64,000 nucleotides of DNA from Flagellimonas_A sp039592695 (GTDB lineage Bacteria; Bacteroidota; Bacteroidia; Flavobacteriales; Flavobacteriaceae), in assembly GCF_039592695.1 (NCBI RefSeq), contig NZ_JBBUTK010000003.1, positions 310,001 through 374,000 on the forward strand, written 5' to 3'. Shown in pieces: positions 1 through 8,317 of this stretch (within the stretch, counting starts at the first letter, position 1; every line of letters begins with the position of its first letter). The notes below the pieces were generated by a model. That model saw only the letters and a program-made list of their open reading frames with translations, ran no database searches and was not told the DNA's origin. A program made the translations under genes and the position numbers.

Positions 1-353
1 AAGGCTTCAGGGGTCATTTTGACCTTGTGTTGAAACGTGGCGTTTTTCATACTTTTCAAAGGTATCAGGTGCACGTGCACGTGGGGCACTTCAAGCCCTA
101 TGACAGTGATGCCGACCCGCTCACAATCGATTACCGATTCAATGGCTTGCCCCACTTTTCGTGAAAATGCCATGAGCCCCATATAGGTGGCCTCGTCCAA
201 ATCAAGAATTTTATCAACTTCCTTTTTGGGTACGCAAAGTGTATGCCCCTCTGCATTGGGGTTGATATCCAAAAAAGCAAAATACTGCTCGTCTTCTGCA
301 ATTTTATAACAGGGAATTTCTCCGTTGATGATTTTTGTGAAAATACTGGGCAT
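1..353 (-). CDS. HIT family hydrolase (3' end outside window)
   Basis: Reading the minus strand from the ATG at 353 gives a protein beginning MPSIFTKIINGEIPCYKIAE that carries the histidine-triad signature HVHVHLIP near residue 90. HIT proteins hydrolyse nucleoside phosphoramidates and dinucleotides and are cytosolic. About 117 codons are visible and the frame is still open at base 1, so the last 10-20 residues are missing. It lies downstream of greA on the same strand, but a terminator hairpin sits only about 20 bases before its start. The family call is secure from the motif; the substrate is unknown. Confidence 0.93.
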   Translation of the reverse strand, partial: MPSIFTKIINGEIPCYKIAEDEQYFAFLDINPNAEGHTLCVPKKEVDKILDLDEATYMGLMAFSRKVGQAIESVIDCERVGITVIGLEVPHVHVHLIPLKSMKNATFQHKVKMTPEA

Positions 354-368
354 GGTGGTCGTTTGATA

Positions 369-397
369 TAAAAAAATCCCGCCACAAAGGCAGGATT
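369..397 (-). terminator. Hairpin terminator between greA and the HIT gene
   Basis: On the minus strand AATCCTGCC pairs with GGCGGGATT (one G-U) around a five-base loop, followed by a run of T. It ends only about 16 bases before the HIT start codon, so it would also act as an attenuator for that gene. Confidence 0.75.
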
Positions 398-419
398 AAA
401 TATACAGATTTAGCATTTT

Positions 420-896
420 CTATTCACGGGTAATTTCGAGAATTTCGAGCTTTAAAGTTCCATTGGGTACGGTGATCTCGGCTACGTCACCAACAGATTT
501 TCCCAAAAGGCCTTTTCCGATAGGGGAAGTGACCGAGATTTTTCCCGATTTAAGGTCTGCCTCACTTTCTGCGACCAAGGTGTACTTCATCTCCATACCG
601 TTGGCTTGGTTCTTCAGTTTGACCGTAGAAAGCACCAAAACCTTTGAGGTATCCAGCTGGGATTCGTCTATCAAGCGTGCATTGGCCAAGGTTTCTTCCA
701 TTTTTGAAATCTTCATTTCCAATAGCCCCTGTGCTTCTTTGGCGGCATCGTATTCGGCATTCTCAGAGAGGTCACCCTTATCACGTGCCTCTGCAATGGC
801 TTGTGAAGCCTTGGGGCGTTCAACGTCCCTCAAATGATCCAGGTCTTCACGCAGTTTTTTCAATCCTTCCGCAGTGTAATATGAAACCTTTTCCAT
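420..896 (-). CDS. greA: Transcription elongation factor GreA
   Basis: GreA rescues backtracked RNA polymerase by stimulating cleavage of the 3' end of the transcript. The 158-aa product has the N-terminal antiparallel coiled coil (YYTAEGLKKLREDLDHLR, then DKGDLSENAEYDAAKE with the conserved acidic tip) and the C-terminal FKBP-like domain (SPIGKGLLGKSVGDVAEI). Start: the frame extends nine codons further upstream, but the ATG at 896 giving MEKVSYYTAEG matches the usual GreA N-terminus. Length is normal for the family. Confidence 0.97.
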   Translation of the reverse strand: MEKVSYYTAEGLKKLREDLDHLRDVERPKASQAIAEARDKGDLSENAEYDAAKEAQGLLEMKISKMEETLANARLIDESQLDTSKVLVLSTVKLKNQANGMEMKYTLVAESEADLKSGKISVTSPIGKGLLGKSVGDVAEITVPNGTLKLEILEITRE

Positions 897-1076
897 ATCC
901 TTAAAATTTAGACAAAGAAACATTGAAGAAAACCGAATTTGATTCTCTTCAATGTCTCCGTTTTATTAATGGAAAAATCCTCGACTGTGACCGGATTCGT
1001 ACGGTTTTTCGAGGATTTAACGCAAATATACGGTTTTTTTGGGCAATTTTGTCCCAATTACGCAGTTAGCCATTAT

Positions 1077-1517
1077 ATGAGAATTCTATATTTTGCCCTG
1101 TTGACCTTGTTTTTACTGGCCTGTGAGAACGACCCCACAAATCGCAACCCTTTTCTGCAAGAAGTGCCGTTCAGGTTTGACCTCAATCTAAATCTTCCGC
1201 TTTACAATGGACTCAACACCATTGGAAATCCAGTTTATGTTGGCAATAATGGGGTCGGCACCCGAGGGGCCTTTGTGATGAGATCGGGTATCGGTGATGA
1301 GTTCGTCGCTTGGGAGGCCAGTTGCCCCAACCATGCCCCCAACTCATGCTCTACCATGACCATTGAAGGGCAGAATGCCATCTGTTCATGTGAAGATTTT
1401 GAGTACAGTCTTTTTACGGGCCAGCACCTAAATCGGCCCGATGATGGAGCCCGGTATTATGATTTATTGTTTTATCGTGCAGTCTTGAGCGGAAATACCG
1501 TGGTCATTTCAAATTAG
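1077..1517 (+). CDS. Lipoprotein with a degenerate Rieske-like domain
   Basis: The ATG at 1077 gives MRILYFALLTLFLLACEND, a lipoprotein signal with the lipobox LLAC, so I prefer it to the in-frame start at 939. The mature part has the spacing of a small Rieske fold: CPNH near residue 86, a further Cys, then CSCEDFEYSLFTGQ. A true Rieske centre needs CxH and CxxH; here the ligands read CPNH and CSCE, so a 2Fe-2S cluster is doubtful. It is divergent from greA. Similar small lipoproteins recur in Flavobacteriia; function is not known. Confidence 0.75.
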   Translation: MRILYFALLTLFLLACENDPTNRNPFLQEVPFRFDLNLNLPLYNGLNTIGNPVYVGNNGVGTRGAFVMRSGIGDEFVAWEASCPNHAPNSCSTMTIEGQNAICSCEDFEYSLFTGQHLNRPDDGARYYDLLFYRAVLSGNTVVISN

Positions 1518-1532
1518 ATTGTATCAAGAATT

Positions 1533-2510
1533 TTATCCATCACCCAACTGGTGTGCAATCCTGTTTTTTCCTGTGGATGGATGTGCTGCCTCTCCAAATA
1601 GATGTTTTCGCATATTCTCAACATGGTATTCATGCAGATGTTTTGGATGCGCCATGACCAACGATTCGTGATTGTTTTCGATAATCAGTTCAATGGGTTC
1701 TTCATGCAAGACAGAAAACCGGATTTCACCTTCCGAGCCCAAGATTTGAACCTTATCCATAGGTTTTTGGCTGCCAAAATTCCAGCTACCGGAACCAGTC
1801 ACGCCACTTTTATGAAGCCATGCGCCTGAAATGGTGTCAAAAGAGGAATATAAACCTTGCTGGTTCGACGCAACCCCTTTTGCCTTATCAATTTCACCCA
1901 ACAGATAAGTGAACAAATCAAGGCCATGGCTTGCCAAATCGTCAAAATAGCCTCCGGGCGCAATTTTCGCATCGGTACGCCAATTGTATTCCCCGCTTAC
2001 ATCTACGGCACTTGCATTTCGCGTTTTTAACCAGTTGATATGGCGAACCTCACCAATCAACTTATTATCAAGCCATTCTTTGATTTTGTTGAACCGGGGC
2101 AATGACCTACGGTAATAGGCGATGAACAGCGGAATATTTGTTGGCTCAAAAGCGTCATAAATCTCAAGACTGTCTGCATAACTCGGCGCCATGGGCTTTT
2201 CAATGCAGCAAGGTTTGCCCACTTTGGCCACCTGTAACCCATAAAATTTATGGGTATTGGGTGGAGTGGCGATGTACACCGCATCAATGTTTGGATTTTC
2301 GATGATTTCAGCAGCATCGGTCGTCCATTGTGTCACCCCATGCCGTTGTGCATAATCTTCGGCCTTTTTTGCATCCCTTCGCATGACCATGGTCAATTCA
2401 AAATCTTTTGTCATCTGATAGGGTGGCCCGCTTTTTACCTCGGTCACATTACCGCAGCCAATAATGCCCCAACGAATCGGGCCATGGTTAAAAAATGGTT
2501 TCAATGCCAT
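1533..2510 (-). CDS. Gfo/Idh/MocA family NAD(P)-dependent oxidoreductase
   Basis: The 325-aa product opens with a Rossmann dinucleotide site (IRWGIIGCGNVTEVKSGP), followed by the family's ATPPNTH and EKPMAPSY segments, in which the EKP lysine is typically catalytic. The C-terminal half is the Gfo/Idh/MocA alpha/beta domain. These enzymes oxidise or reduce sugars, inositols and related polyols; the substrate cannot be read from the sequence. It converges with the Rieske-like lipoprotein gene, with 15 bases between the stops. No sugar-utilisation genes are adjacent. Confidence 0.9.
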   Translation of the reverse strand: MALKPFFNHGPIRWGIIGCGNVTEVKSGPPYQMTKDFELTMVMRRDAKKAEDYAQRHGVTQWTTDAAEIIENPNIDAVYIATPPNTHKFYGLQVAKVGKPCCIEKPMAPSYADSLEIYDAFEPTNIPLFIAYYRRSLPRFNKIKEWLDNKLIGEVRHINWLKTRNASAVDVSGEYNWRTDAKIAPGGYFDDLASHGLDLFTYLLGEIDKAKGVASNQQGLYSSFDTISGAWLHKSGVTGSGSWNFGSQKPMDKVQILGSEGEIRFSVLHEEPIELIIENNHESLVMAHPKHLHEYHVENMRKHLFGEAAHPSTGKNRIAHQLGDG

Positions 2511-2524
2511 TTTTCAAATTTAAC

Positions 2525-2677
2525 ATGAATATTAGATAAGTGTTCAGGTCGAAAATCTTCTTTCCCTAGCCCTAAAGAGATAGATTTTCTTAGATAAACA
2601 TAACTCGATGAAATTTTTCCTCCCTTATAGGGTTGGGGAAAAGAAAAATTTGGTTTTCCAGCTTATCCAATATTCAT
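2525..2677. repeat. 153-nt imperfect palindromic element
   Basis: The whole interval between the Gfo/Idh start and the receptor stop is one long inverted repeat. The ends ATGAATATTAGATAAG and CTTATCCAATATTCAT match at 15 of 16 bases, and inner parts (TTTCCCTAGCCCTA versus TAGGGTTGGGGAAA) also pair. It has no coding capacity. It could be a miniature inverted-repeat element or a bidirectional terminator. Confidence 0.7.
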
Positions 2678-2692
2678 AACTTTTACAAAAGG

Positions 2693-4849
2693 TTAAAAAT
2701 TCAACGTAGCCCCCATTAAAAAATTGATTCCCGCTTGGGGATAGAAAAAGGATTCCCCAAAAAATACATAGCCGTTGTTTTCATATTCCACATCGAAGAT
2801 ATTGTTGATTTGACCCGTCATAACGATTGATTTCAAAATGGAAACTCCATCAATCGTATACTGAAGGTTCAGGTCGTTCACAAAATAACTGTCCAACGGA
2901 TTCGAATTTTCATTGGTCATGAACTGCTCGCCTACATACTTAGAAAACAGATTGGCACTAAAATTTTCCGAACAATTGTATGTGAGTACATTGCCAGCTA
3001 TAATATCTGGAGAAAATGAAATGTTGGTATTCCCTAAATTGGTAAAGCCGCCATTGCCATCCTCAACCAAAAAATCTTGATTTTTATTAGTACTCAATGC
3101 CAGATTGGGGCTGACGTTCCATTTACCAAGGTTCAGGTTGGCATCAATTTCGAGTCCCAAACGATAGCTTTGCCCGCTATTGGTACGAATGGGGAAGCCG
3201 ACCTCATCCAATTGTCCGGTCAGCACCAATTGGTTCTCAAAATCGAGATAGTAGATATTCGTATTAAGCTGAAATTTTGGAGAAACATACCGCCACCCCA
3301 GTTCAAAATCATTCAGGCTCTCGGGCTCTGGATTTCCAGTTTCAAAATCGACACGTGCCGGTTCACGATTGGCACGGGCGTACGAGAAATAAACTTGGTT
3401 TTGGTTGTTGGGCCGATAGGTGATGCCTGCTTTCGGATTGAAAAAAGAATACCCTTCATCAACCGCCAAAGTACTGGAAGGATCAAAAAGGGAGCCCGAA
3501 GCTTCATAGTTTATACGCCGCCATTGCATATCCCCAAATAGGGAAAGTGATTCGTTGAGTTCAAGCGTAGCTTTTGCGTACACGTTGAAATCTTTTTTAT
3601 CCGTTTCGTTTTCATAAAACCGAAAAGGTATCTCTGGCAATTGGGAAAATTCTGCTGCAATGACCTCACCGAATTGATCCCCATCATAACGATTCCATGC
3701 GCCGCCAAAGACAGCATCGATTTTGTCATTTTTATACAGTATACTAAAGACCGTACCGTAAAAATCGCTGTTCAAGTGTCGTCGGGTCACCAAATCTGAC
3801 CGCTCTATGGTTTCGCCATCAGATTCAAAAGTGGGCAATCGGTAAAAGGTGAGGTCGCCATTAAAAAAACTGGGGTCGCCTTCAATATACTGTTCAAAAA
3901 ATCCACGGCCATCGGTATAGTGCAACGATAGGTTGCCTGTCCAATTTTCATTGATTTTTTGGGTCAGGTGCAGCTGAAAATGGTCTTGTTTGTAGTTGTC
4001 GGTCTGGCGATCGTAAAACTGGGTGTTTCCGTCCGCATCCAGATACAATCCGTCATCATTGAAGGTTCGGTCATCTTGAAGTCTATCCGCAGTCAAGCCA
4101 AAAAAGGAAAGTCCGGTGATTTCTTCTCCGCCGAATACAACAGCTTTTATCAGCGTGTTATCATCTTGATAGACCCCATCCAAAAAATAGGATTTCAAAT
4201 CAGAAAACGCCCTGTCGATGTATCCGTCAGAATCTATTTTTGACAACCTGCCAGAGAACGCAAAATGGTCTTCCAAAAGCCCAGTACCGAAACGGAACGA
4301 ATGTTTTCTGGCACCAAAACTGCCGAAGCTGCTTGACAATTGGGCGAAGGCATTTTCTGATACGTTATCGGTCAAAATATTGACACTGGCACCAAACGCC
4401 CCCGCACCATTGGTAGACGTGCCCACCCCACGTTGCACCTGTATATTTTCTATGGAAGAGGCAAAATCCTGAAGGTTCACAAAAAAAGTGGTCTGGCTAT
4501 CGGCATCATTATAGGGTATGCCATTGATGGTCACGTTAATACGGGAATTGTCGGCCCCGCGGATGCGAAAATCGGTATAGCCGATGCCCGTGCCATCAAA
4601 AGTGGTCGAGACCACCGAAGGCAGATAATTCAGCAGAATGGGAATGTCTTGTCCTAAATTGACACGTTGGATCTCATTCTTTTCCAACTCTGAATACGTG
4701 ACTGGAATCTTGTCATTGGCCCGCGAAGCCGAAACGACCACCTCGTCGAGATCGATTTTTTTACCTTGTACTGAATCTTGTTGTTGATTTTGTGCATTGA
4801 GCGATAACGCCAGGCCGCACATGGCCAAGAAAGTGAATATAGTTTTCAT
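2693..4849 (-). CDS. TonB-dependent outer membrane receptor, probably for thiamine
   Basis: The 718-aa protein has a signal peptide (MKTIFTFLAMCGLALSLNAQ), a TonB-box-like LDEVVVSASR, a plug domain (IRGADNSRINVTINGIPYND; VQRGVGTSTNGAGAFGASVN) and a 22-strand-type barrel ending in GATLNF. The start at 4849 was chosen over the in-frame one at 4927 because it gives a clean signal peptide. A TPP riboswitch lies about 150 bases upstream on the same strand, so the cargo is inferred to be thiamine or a thiamine derivative, as for the riboswitch-controlled receptors (Omr1 type) known in Bacteroidota. There is no N-terminal carboxypeptidase-like domain. Family is certain; substrate rests on the riboswitch. 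Confidence 0.93.
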   Translation of the reverse strand: MKTIFTFLAMCGLALSLNAQNQQQDSVQGKKIDLDEVVVSASRANDKIPVTYSELEKNEIQRVNLGQDIPILLNYLPSVVSTTFDGTGIGYTDFRIRGADNSRINVTINGIPYNDADSQTTFFVNLQDFASSIENIQVQRGVGTSTNGAGAFGASVNILTDNVSENAFAQLSSSFGSFGARKHSFRFGTGLLEDHFAFSGRLSKIDSDGYIDRAFSDLKSYFLDGVYQDDNTLIKAVVFGGEEITGLSFFGLTADRLQDDRTFNDDGLYLDADGNTQFYDRQTDNYKQDHFQLHLTQKINENWTGNLSLHYTDGRGFFEQYIEGDPSFFNGDLTFYRLPTFESDGETIERSDLVTRRHLNSDFYGTVFSILYKNDKIDAVFGGAWNRYDGDQFGEVIAAEFSQLPEIPFRFYENETDKKDFNVYAKATLELNESLSLFGDMQWRRINYEASGSLFDPSSTLAVDEGYSFFNPKAGITYRPNNQNQVYFSYARANREPARVDFETGNPEPESLNDFELGWRYVSPKFQLNTNIYYLDFENQLVLTGQLDEVGFPIRTNSGQSYRLGLEIDANLNLGKWNVSPNLALSTNKNQDFLVEDGNGGFTNLGNTNISFSPDIIAGNVLTYNCSENFSANLFSKYVGEQFMTNENSNPLDSYFVNDLNLQYTIDGVSILKSIVMTGQINNIFDVEYENNGYVFFGESFFYPQAGINFLMGATLNF

Positions 4850-4944
4850 CCGTAAAGAAATTTTACGAATAAAAGGGGCTATTATTCTGGTTAAACTTGA
4901 TTTTTTTGAGCGACCCTTAGAAATCAAATTTCTGTAAGAATGAG

Positions 4945-4965
4945 ATGCTTCGACAAGCTCGGCAT
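4945..4965. repeat. Short dispersed palindrome in the receptor leader
   Basis: ATGC and GCAT arms enclose a core TTCGACAAGCTCG. Sequences of this kind (GCTTCGACAAGCTC...GCATGACA) are common intergenic repeats in flavobacterial genomes. It lies between the TPP riboswitch and the receptor start. Confidence 0.45.
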
Positions 4966-4999
4966 GACAATTTAGAAAGTTTGAATCTCTTTTAACGCT

Positions 5000-5145
5000 C
5001 TATTCCTTGGCAGCATTACCCGCCCAGGTTCAATGGGTATGATCTCAGCCTTGTTGAATGCAGAGTTCTGAATGTAGAATTTAGAATCTTAACGTTCTAT
5101 TTTCGTATTTCAAATTTCGCACTTCGATAAAGCACCCCTTTGAGA
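5000..5145 (-). promoter_or_regulatory. TPP (thiamine pyrophosphate) riboswitch, THI box
   Basis: On the minus strand the THI-box blocks appear in order: AAGGGGTGCT (5140-5131), then after an unusually long variable arm of about 80 bases GGCTGAGATC (5050-5041), ATACCC, ATTGAACCTG and GGGTAATGCTGCCAAGG (down to about 5004). These match the CUGAGA, ACCC, UUGAACCUG and UAAUGC core that binds thiamine pyrophosphate. It precedes the TonB receptor at 2693-4849 and should reduce its expression when TPP is plentiful. The expression platform was not resolved; a dispersed repeat lies between it and the start codon. Confidence 0.9.
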
Positions 5146-5150
5146 TGGGG

Positions 5151-5158
5151 CAAATGTA
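5151..5158 (-). promoter_or_regulatory. Candidate -7 box for the thiamine receptor transcript
   Basis: TACATTTG on the minus strand fits the Bacteroidota TAnnTTTG element and would start transcription just before the riboswitch's GGGGTGC. No good TTG -33 element is present at 17-19 bases. Confidence 0.5.
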
Positions 5159-5184
5159 AGCCGTACTTTTGAATTTTCATAATG

Positions 5185-5208
5185 CAAAAAAGGCCGCTTT
5201 CGCGGCCT
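5185..5208 (-). terminator. Hairpin terminator, minus strand
   Basis: AGGCCGC and GCGGCCT pair around a GAAA-type loop and are followed by six T on the minus strand. No gene longer than about 20 codons reads into it from 5209-5420. An open stretch encoding SESRFYWFHVEDGAVI and a stop ends just upstream (about 5231-5297) without a start codon and could be the tail of a decayed small gene. Confidence 0.7.
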
Positions 5209-5518
5209 AAAGTTGCCCAGAAAGTCAGAGCTCTTGGTTCAGATAACGGCACCGTCTTCTACATGGAACCAATAAAATCTAGATTCTGAGACACTGCTGG
5301 CAATGCATGGTTAGTGTTTGCACAGCATATCAATCAATGCGTAGGTTTGGTTCATTTAACTTTTCTTGAGTCCATTTTTGTTGACCGCAATGCCTTTTGT
5401 ATATAGTATTGTTCAACAATGCACACAGACGAAATGAATATCGGTATACACGTTCCGATCACTATTTTTAATGTGAATTCTATCATAATCTTGTTTGTTA
5501 TTGTGATTGACCTTTTAA

Positions 5519-5716
5519 AAAGGGGCCGCTACTGATTTCACGACCCCTCTCAACCAAATCAACCAACCAAAATCCGTGTGCCCAATGGGCTATCACGGAA
5601 TGAGAATTTCTTCTTTAGACATTCCCGCTTTTCAGAATCATGTTTTGCGGGCTTTCAATGAACTTAATGGATTCTCGACATCCATTCTTTGTGTCTTTCA
5701 ATAATTGAGACACATC
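5519..5716 (-). ncRNA. Candidate structured RNA: five consecutive hairpins ending in a terminator
   Basis: No protein gene is recognisable here; only short open stretches occur, including a 38-codon one on the plus strand at 5419-5535. In minus-strand order the hairpins are TGTGTCT/AGACACA (5716-5691), TGGAT/ATCCA (5684-5666), CCCGC/GCGGG (about 5650-5625), CCGTG..GCCCATTGGGC..CACGG (5598-5573) and AGGGGTCG/CGGCCCCT (5549-5519), the last followed by TTTTT. Serial hairpins closed by a terminator suggest a stable RNA or a long leader or trailer, but I cannot assign a family. Confidence 0.35.
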
Positions 5717-5764
5717 TTTTTTATACAGGTCACGCAAAAAATAAAATATTAAACAGTCTATTTT

Positions 5765-5791
5765 TTAACTAACTGTTTATCAATTATTTAT
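5765..5791. promoter_or_regulatory. 27-nt palindromic site upstream of the hybrid kinase
   Basis: This imperfect palindrome, with right half ATCAATTATTTAT, matches the perfect palindrome at 10184-10210 at 23 of 27 positions. It lies about 85 bases before the kinase start. A shared site at both ends of a two-component locus suggests an operator, perhaps for the adjacent NtrC-type regulator. Confidence 0.5.
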
Positions 5792-5875
5792 GATTTGCAA
5801 AAATTAAAGGTTTAACATTTATTTGGTATAGCTTCACGGCAGCTAACTGTAAATTCAATAGTTGTTTTAAATGAA

Positions 5876-8317
5876 ATGAAAGAAACCTCAAGAAAAAAGT
5901 TCACCACAAAAATCATTATCAGTTATGCAGTGCTTGGCCTTTTGGGTTTGATCGCCTCTTATTTTATTTACGTCGAGGTCACGAACTATACTGCCACAGC
6001 CTTATTGGAAGAAAACGATGAAAAGCTGCTAATGACGAGCTCGCTTTTGACCAAAATCTACGAGGCAGAAAACCTGTCAAAATTGACCTTACAGCATTTC
6101 AACAGAAAAAACTCGAGACAGTATCTACAAAAAGTGGATTCACTGATCATCAAGATTGACAGTCTCAAATGCATCACTGAAAATGAAAAGCAACAGCAGT
6201 TGTTGGATAGTGTGGGCTTGCTTCTTGAGAGTAAGGTCACGAACATTGCGCAACTTGGCAAATTGCGTACCAAACGTCTGCACGAAAATCCGCTGGATTC
6301 ACTTTTACAAGGATTCACAAAGATGGAGGAATCGCTGGGTCGTATCACTCCCGAATCTTTGACCCCTGATTTTGAAAAGCTTCCCCCTGAACGACAACAG
6401 CTTTTGCGAGAATATGTGGCTTTTTTAAACGAAAACGTACCCAAAGACTCTACCTCAGAGAATTACGGAAAAAAGGTAGATTCTGTTCTGGTTGCTTCAA
6501 AAGCACTGTTATCCAAAGCAAGAACCGAAAGCCAAAATATCGAGCAGGGGCTGGCACGAAGCGAAATGGCCCTATTTAGAACCGATTTGGAGCTATCCCA
6601 AAAATTACAGCGCATGATTTTTGAGATTGACCGTGAAATTGCCCGAAACAATTACGCCAACGATATTCAAAGGCGGCGCGCGCTCACCCGAAGCATTCGA
6701 TTTGCTGGACTCATGGCATTGATAGGGCTTCTTGTCGTAGGTATTTTTACTTTTTTGATCACCCGAGATTTTTTAAAAGTGCAACTGCTGAAAAAGCGAC
6801 TCGAAAAAGAAAAAAAATATTCAGATTCATTGCTGAAAAGTAGGGAACAGCTCATTGCCACCGTCAGCCATGACCTTCGAACACCACTGAACACCATTTC
6901 TGGGTATACCAGCCTTCTACAAGACACATTGAATAGCCAAAAGCACCAACAATACCTTGAGGGGGTTCAATCTGCTTCAAATTATGTTGAGAACTTGGTA
7001 AATGACCTGCTCGAATACTCAAAAATTGAAGCTGGAAAAATTAGGTTACGCCAAACGGATTATAACCTCAATCGATTGGTCGAGTTAACGGCCCAAGAAA
7101 ATGAGAAACTTCATTCTAAACCTCAAGTTGAACTGCAATTGCACCTAGATCCCGCATTTCAAAAAAATATCATTGGTGACCCCTTGCGCATCAAACAAAT
7201 ATTGAGCAATCTTATTGGTAATGCCTTCAAATTTACCGATAGCGGATACGTAAAGGTAACTACAGAAGCAAAAAATACTGAATTGGTGGCCTATGTTGAG
7301 GATACGGGCATCGGCATCAAAAAAAGCCAACAGGAAACCATATTCAAAGAGTTTTCGCAAGGCGATGAGAACACTGAAAAAAAGTACGGGGGGTACGGTC
7401 TTGGATTGACCATCTCAAAAAAACTGGCCATCTTACTTCAGGGGGATGTCGCTTTGACCAGCGAGGAGGGAAGCGGCAGTACCTTTATATTGACGCTTCC
7501 ACTGCAATTTTCTGAAAAAACGGCATCCGATGCTGTTCCTGTTCATCAAGAACAGCCACTATCCATTCTAGTAATTGATGACGACATCACGTTGTCGCAA
7601 TTGATTGGCGAAATGTGTTCACAATATGGTCATGAAACTATTATCTTCAATGACTTTTCAACAGTGCCCAAAGATACAGACCTTGCATACGACCTTGTGC
7701 TGACCGACATTCAAATGCCTAAAATAAACGGATTTCAAGTGCTTTCCGCCCTGAAATCGGGTGCCTATACACATTACCAAAACCAGCCTATAATTGCCAT
7801 GACGGGTGACAGAAGCCTACCAAAAAATGAATATCTCAAGAAGGGGTTTTCAAATGTGTTGCAGAAACCATTTTCAAAAACAACACTTCTCAAAAAACTA
7901 TCCATAGACGCTTTGGGAACGGAAAAAGGACATCATCCCCCATCAGAAAGAATAGAATCGTCAAAAACGACTGAACATTTCAACCTTAACAACATTATTT
8001 CTTTTTTGGGTAATGATGAGACTGCCCTCCATGAACTGCTGACTACCTTTTTGAACGAAACCCAAATAAACATTCAAGCCCTCGAGAAAGCGGTCAATAA
8101 CGACGATATTACAGGTGTCAACAAAATAGCCCATCGCATGTTACCGATGATGCAACAGCTTGAGGCAAAGGGTGTTATTGCTCCGCTGCAAATTCTGGAA
8201 AACATCGAAAAAGGACGCCCAAAAAAGGAATTGCTGAACAACTATAATGATGTAGTGAAGAGTATTACAGCATTAAAAAAAGAGCTGCAAAAACAACTGC
8301 ATCAAACATCAAGTTGA
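5876..8317 (+). CDS. Hybrid sensor histidine kinase with receiver and Hpt domains
   Basis: The 813-aa membrane protein has transmembrane segments at about 13-33 and 275-297 enclosing a helical periplasmic sensor of about 240 residues. A HisKA domain follows (ATVSHDLRTPLN, phospho-accepting His332), then a HATPase domain (NLIGNAFKFTD; DTGIGIKKS; GYGLGLTISKKLA), a receiver at about 562-680 (ILVIDDD; LTDIQMPKINGF with Asp610) and a C-terminal Hpt domain (AHRMLPMM, His753). This is a complete His-Asp-His phosphorelay that should end on a separate regulator; the convergent NtrC-type gene, whose 3' end overlaps by 16 bases, is the obvious partner. The ATG five bases upstream is closed by an immediate stop. 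Confidence 0.95.
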   Translation: MKETSRKKFTTKIIISYAVLGLLGLIASYFIYVEVTNYTATALLEENDEKLLMTSSLLTKIYEAENLSKLTLQHFNRKNSRQYLQKVDSLIIKIDSLKCITENEKQQQLLDSVGLLLESKVTNIAQLGKLRTKRLHENPLDSLLQGFTKMEESLGRITPESLTPDFEKLPPERQQLLREYVAFLNENVPKDSTSENYGKKVDSVLVASKALLSKARTESQNIEQGLARSEMALFRTDLELSQKLQRMIFEIDREIARNNYANDIQRRRALTRSIRFAGLMALIGLLVVGIFTFLITRDFLKVQLLKKRLEKEKKYSDSLLKSREQLIATVSHDLRTPLNTISGYTSLLQDTLNSQKHQQYLEGVQSASNYVENLVNDLLEYSKIEAGKIRLRQTDYNLNRLVELTAQENEKLHSKPQVELQLHLDPAFQKNIIGDPLRIKQILSNLIGNAFKFTDSGYVKVTTEAKNTELVAYVEDTGIGIKKSQQETIFKEFSQGDENTEKKYGGYGLGLTISKKLAILLQGDVALTSEEGSGSTFILTLPLQFSEKTASDAVPVHQEQPLSILVIDDDITLSQLIGEMCSQYGHETIIFNDFSTVPKDTDLAYDLVLTDIQMPKINGFQVLSALKSGAYTHYQNQPIIAMTGDRSLPKNEYLKKGFSNVLQKPFSKTTLLKKLSIDALGTEKGHHPPSERIESSKTTEHFNLNNIISFLGNDETALHELLTTFLNETQINIQALEKAVNNDDITGVNKIAHRMLPMMQQLEAKGVIAPLQILENIEKGRPKKELLNNYNDVVKSITALKKELQKQLHQTSS

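Noticed and set aside
3077..3541. Long antisense frames inside the TonB receptors, the surface-protein genes and ahcY
   Set aside because: They lie opposite well-supported genes, resemble no known protein, and have the composition expected of shadow frames.
5419..5535. Plus-strand 38-codon reading frame (MHTDEMNIGIHVPITIFNVN...) with a hydrophobic centre
   Set aside because: Its end lies in a hairpin terminator of the opposite strand, it has no clear promoter, and A+T-rich spacers often give hydrophobic short frames by chance.
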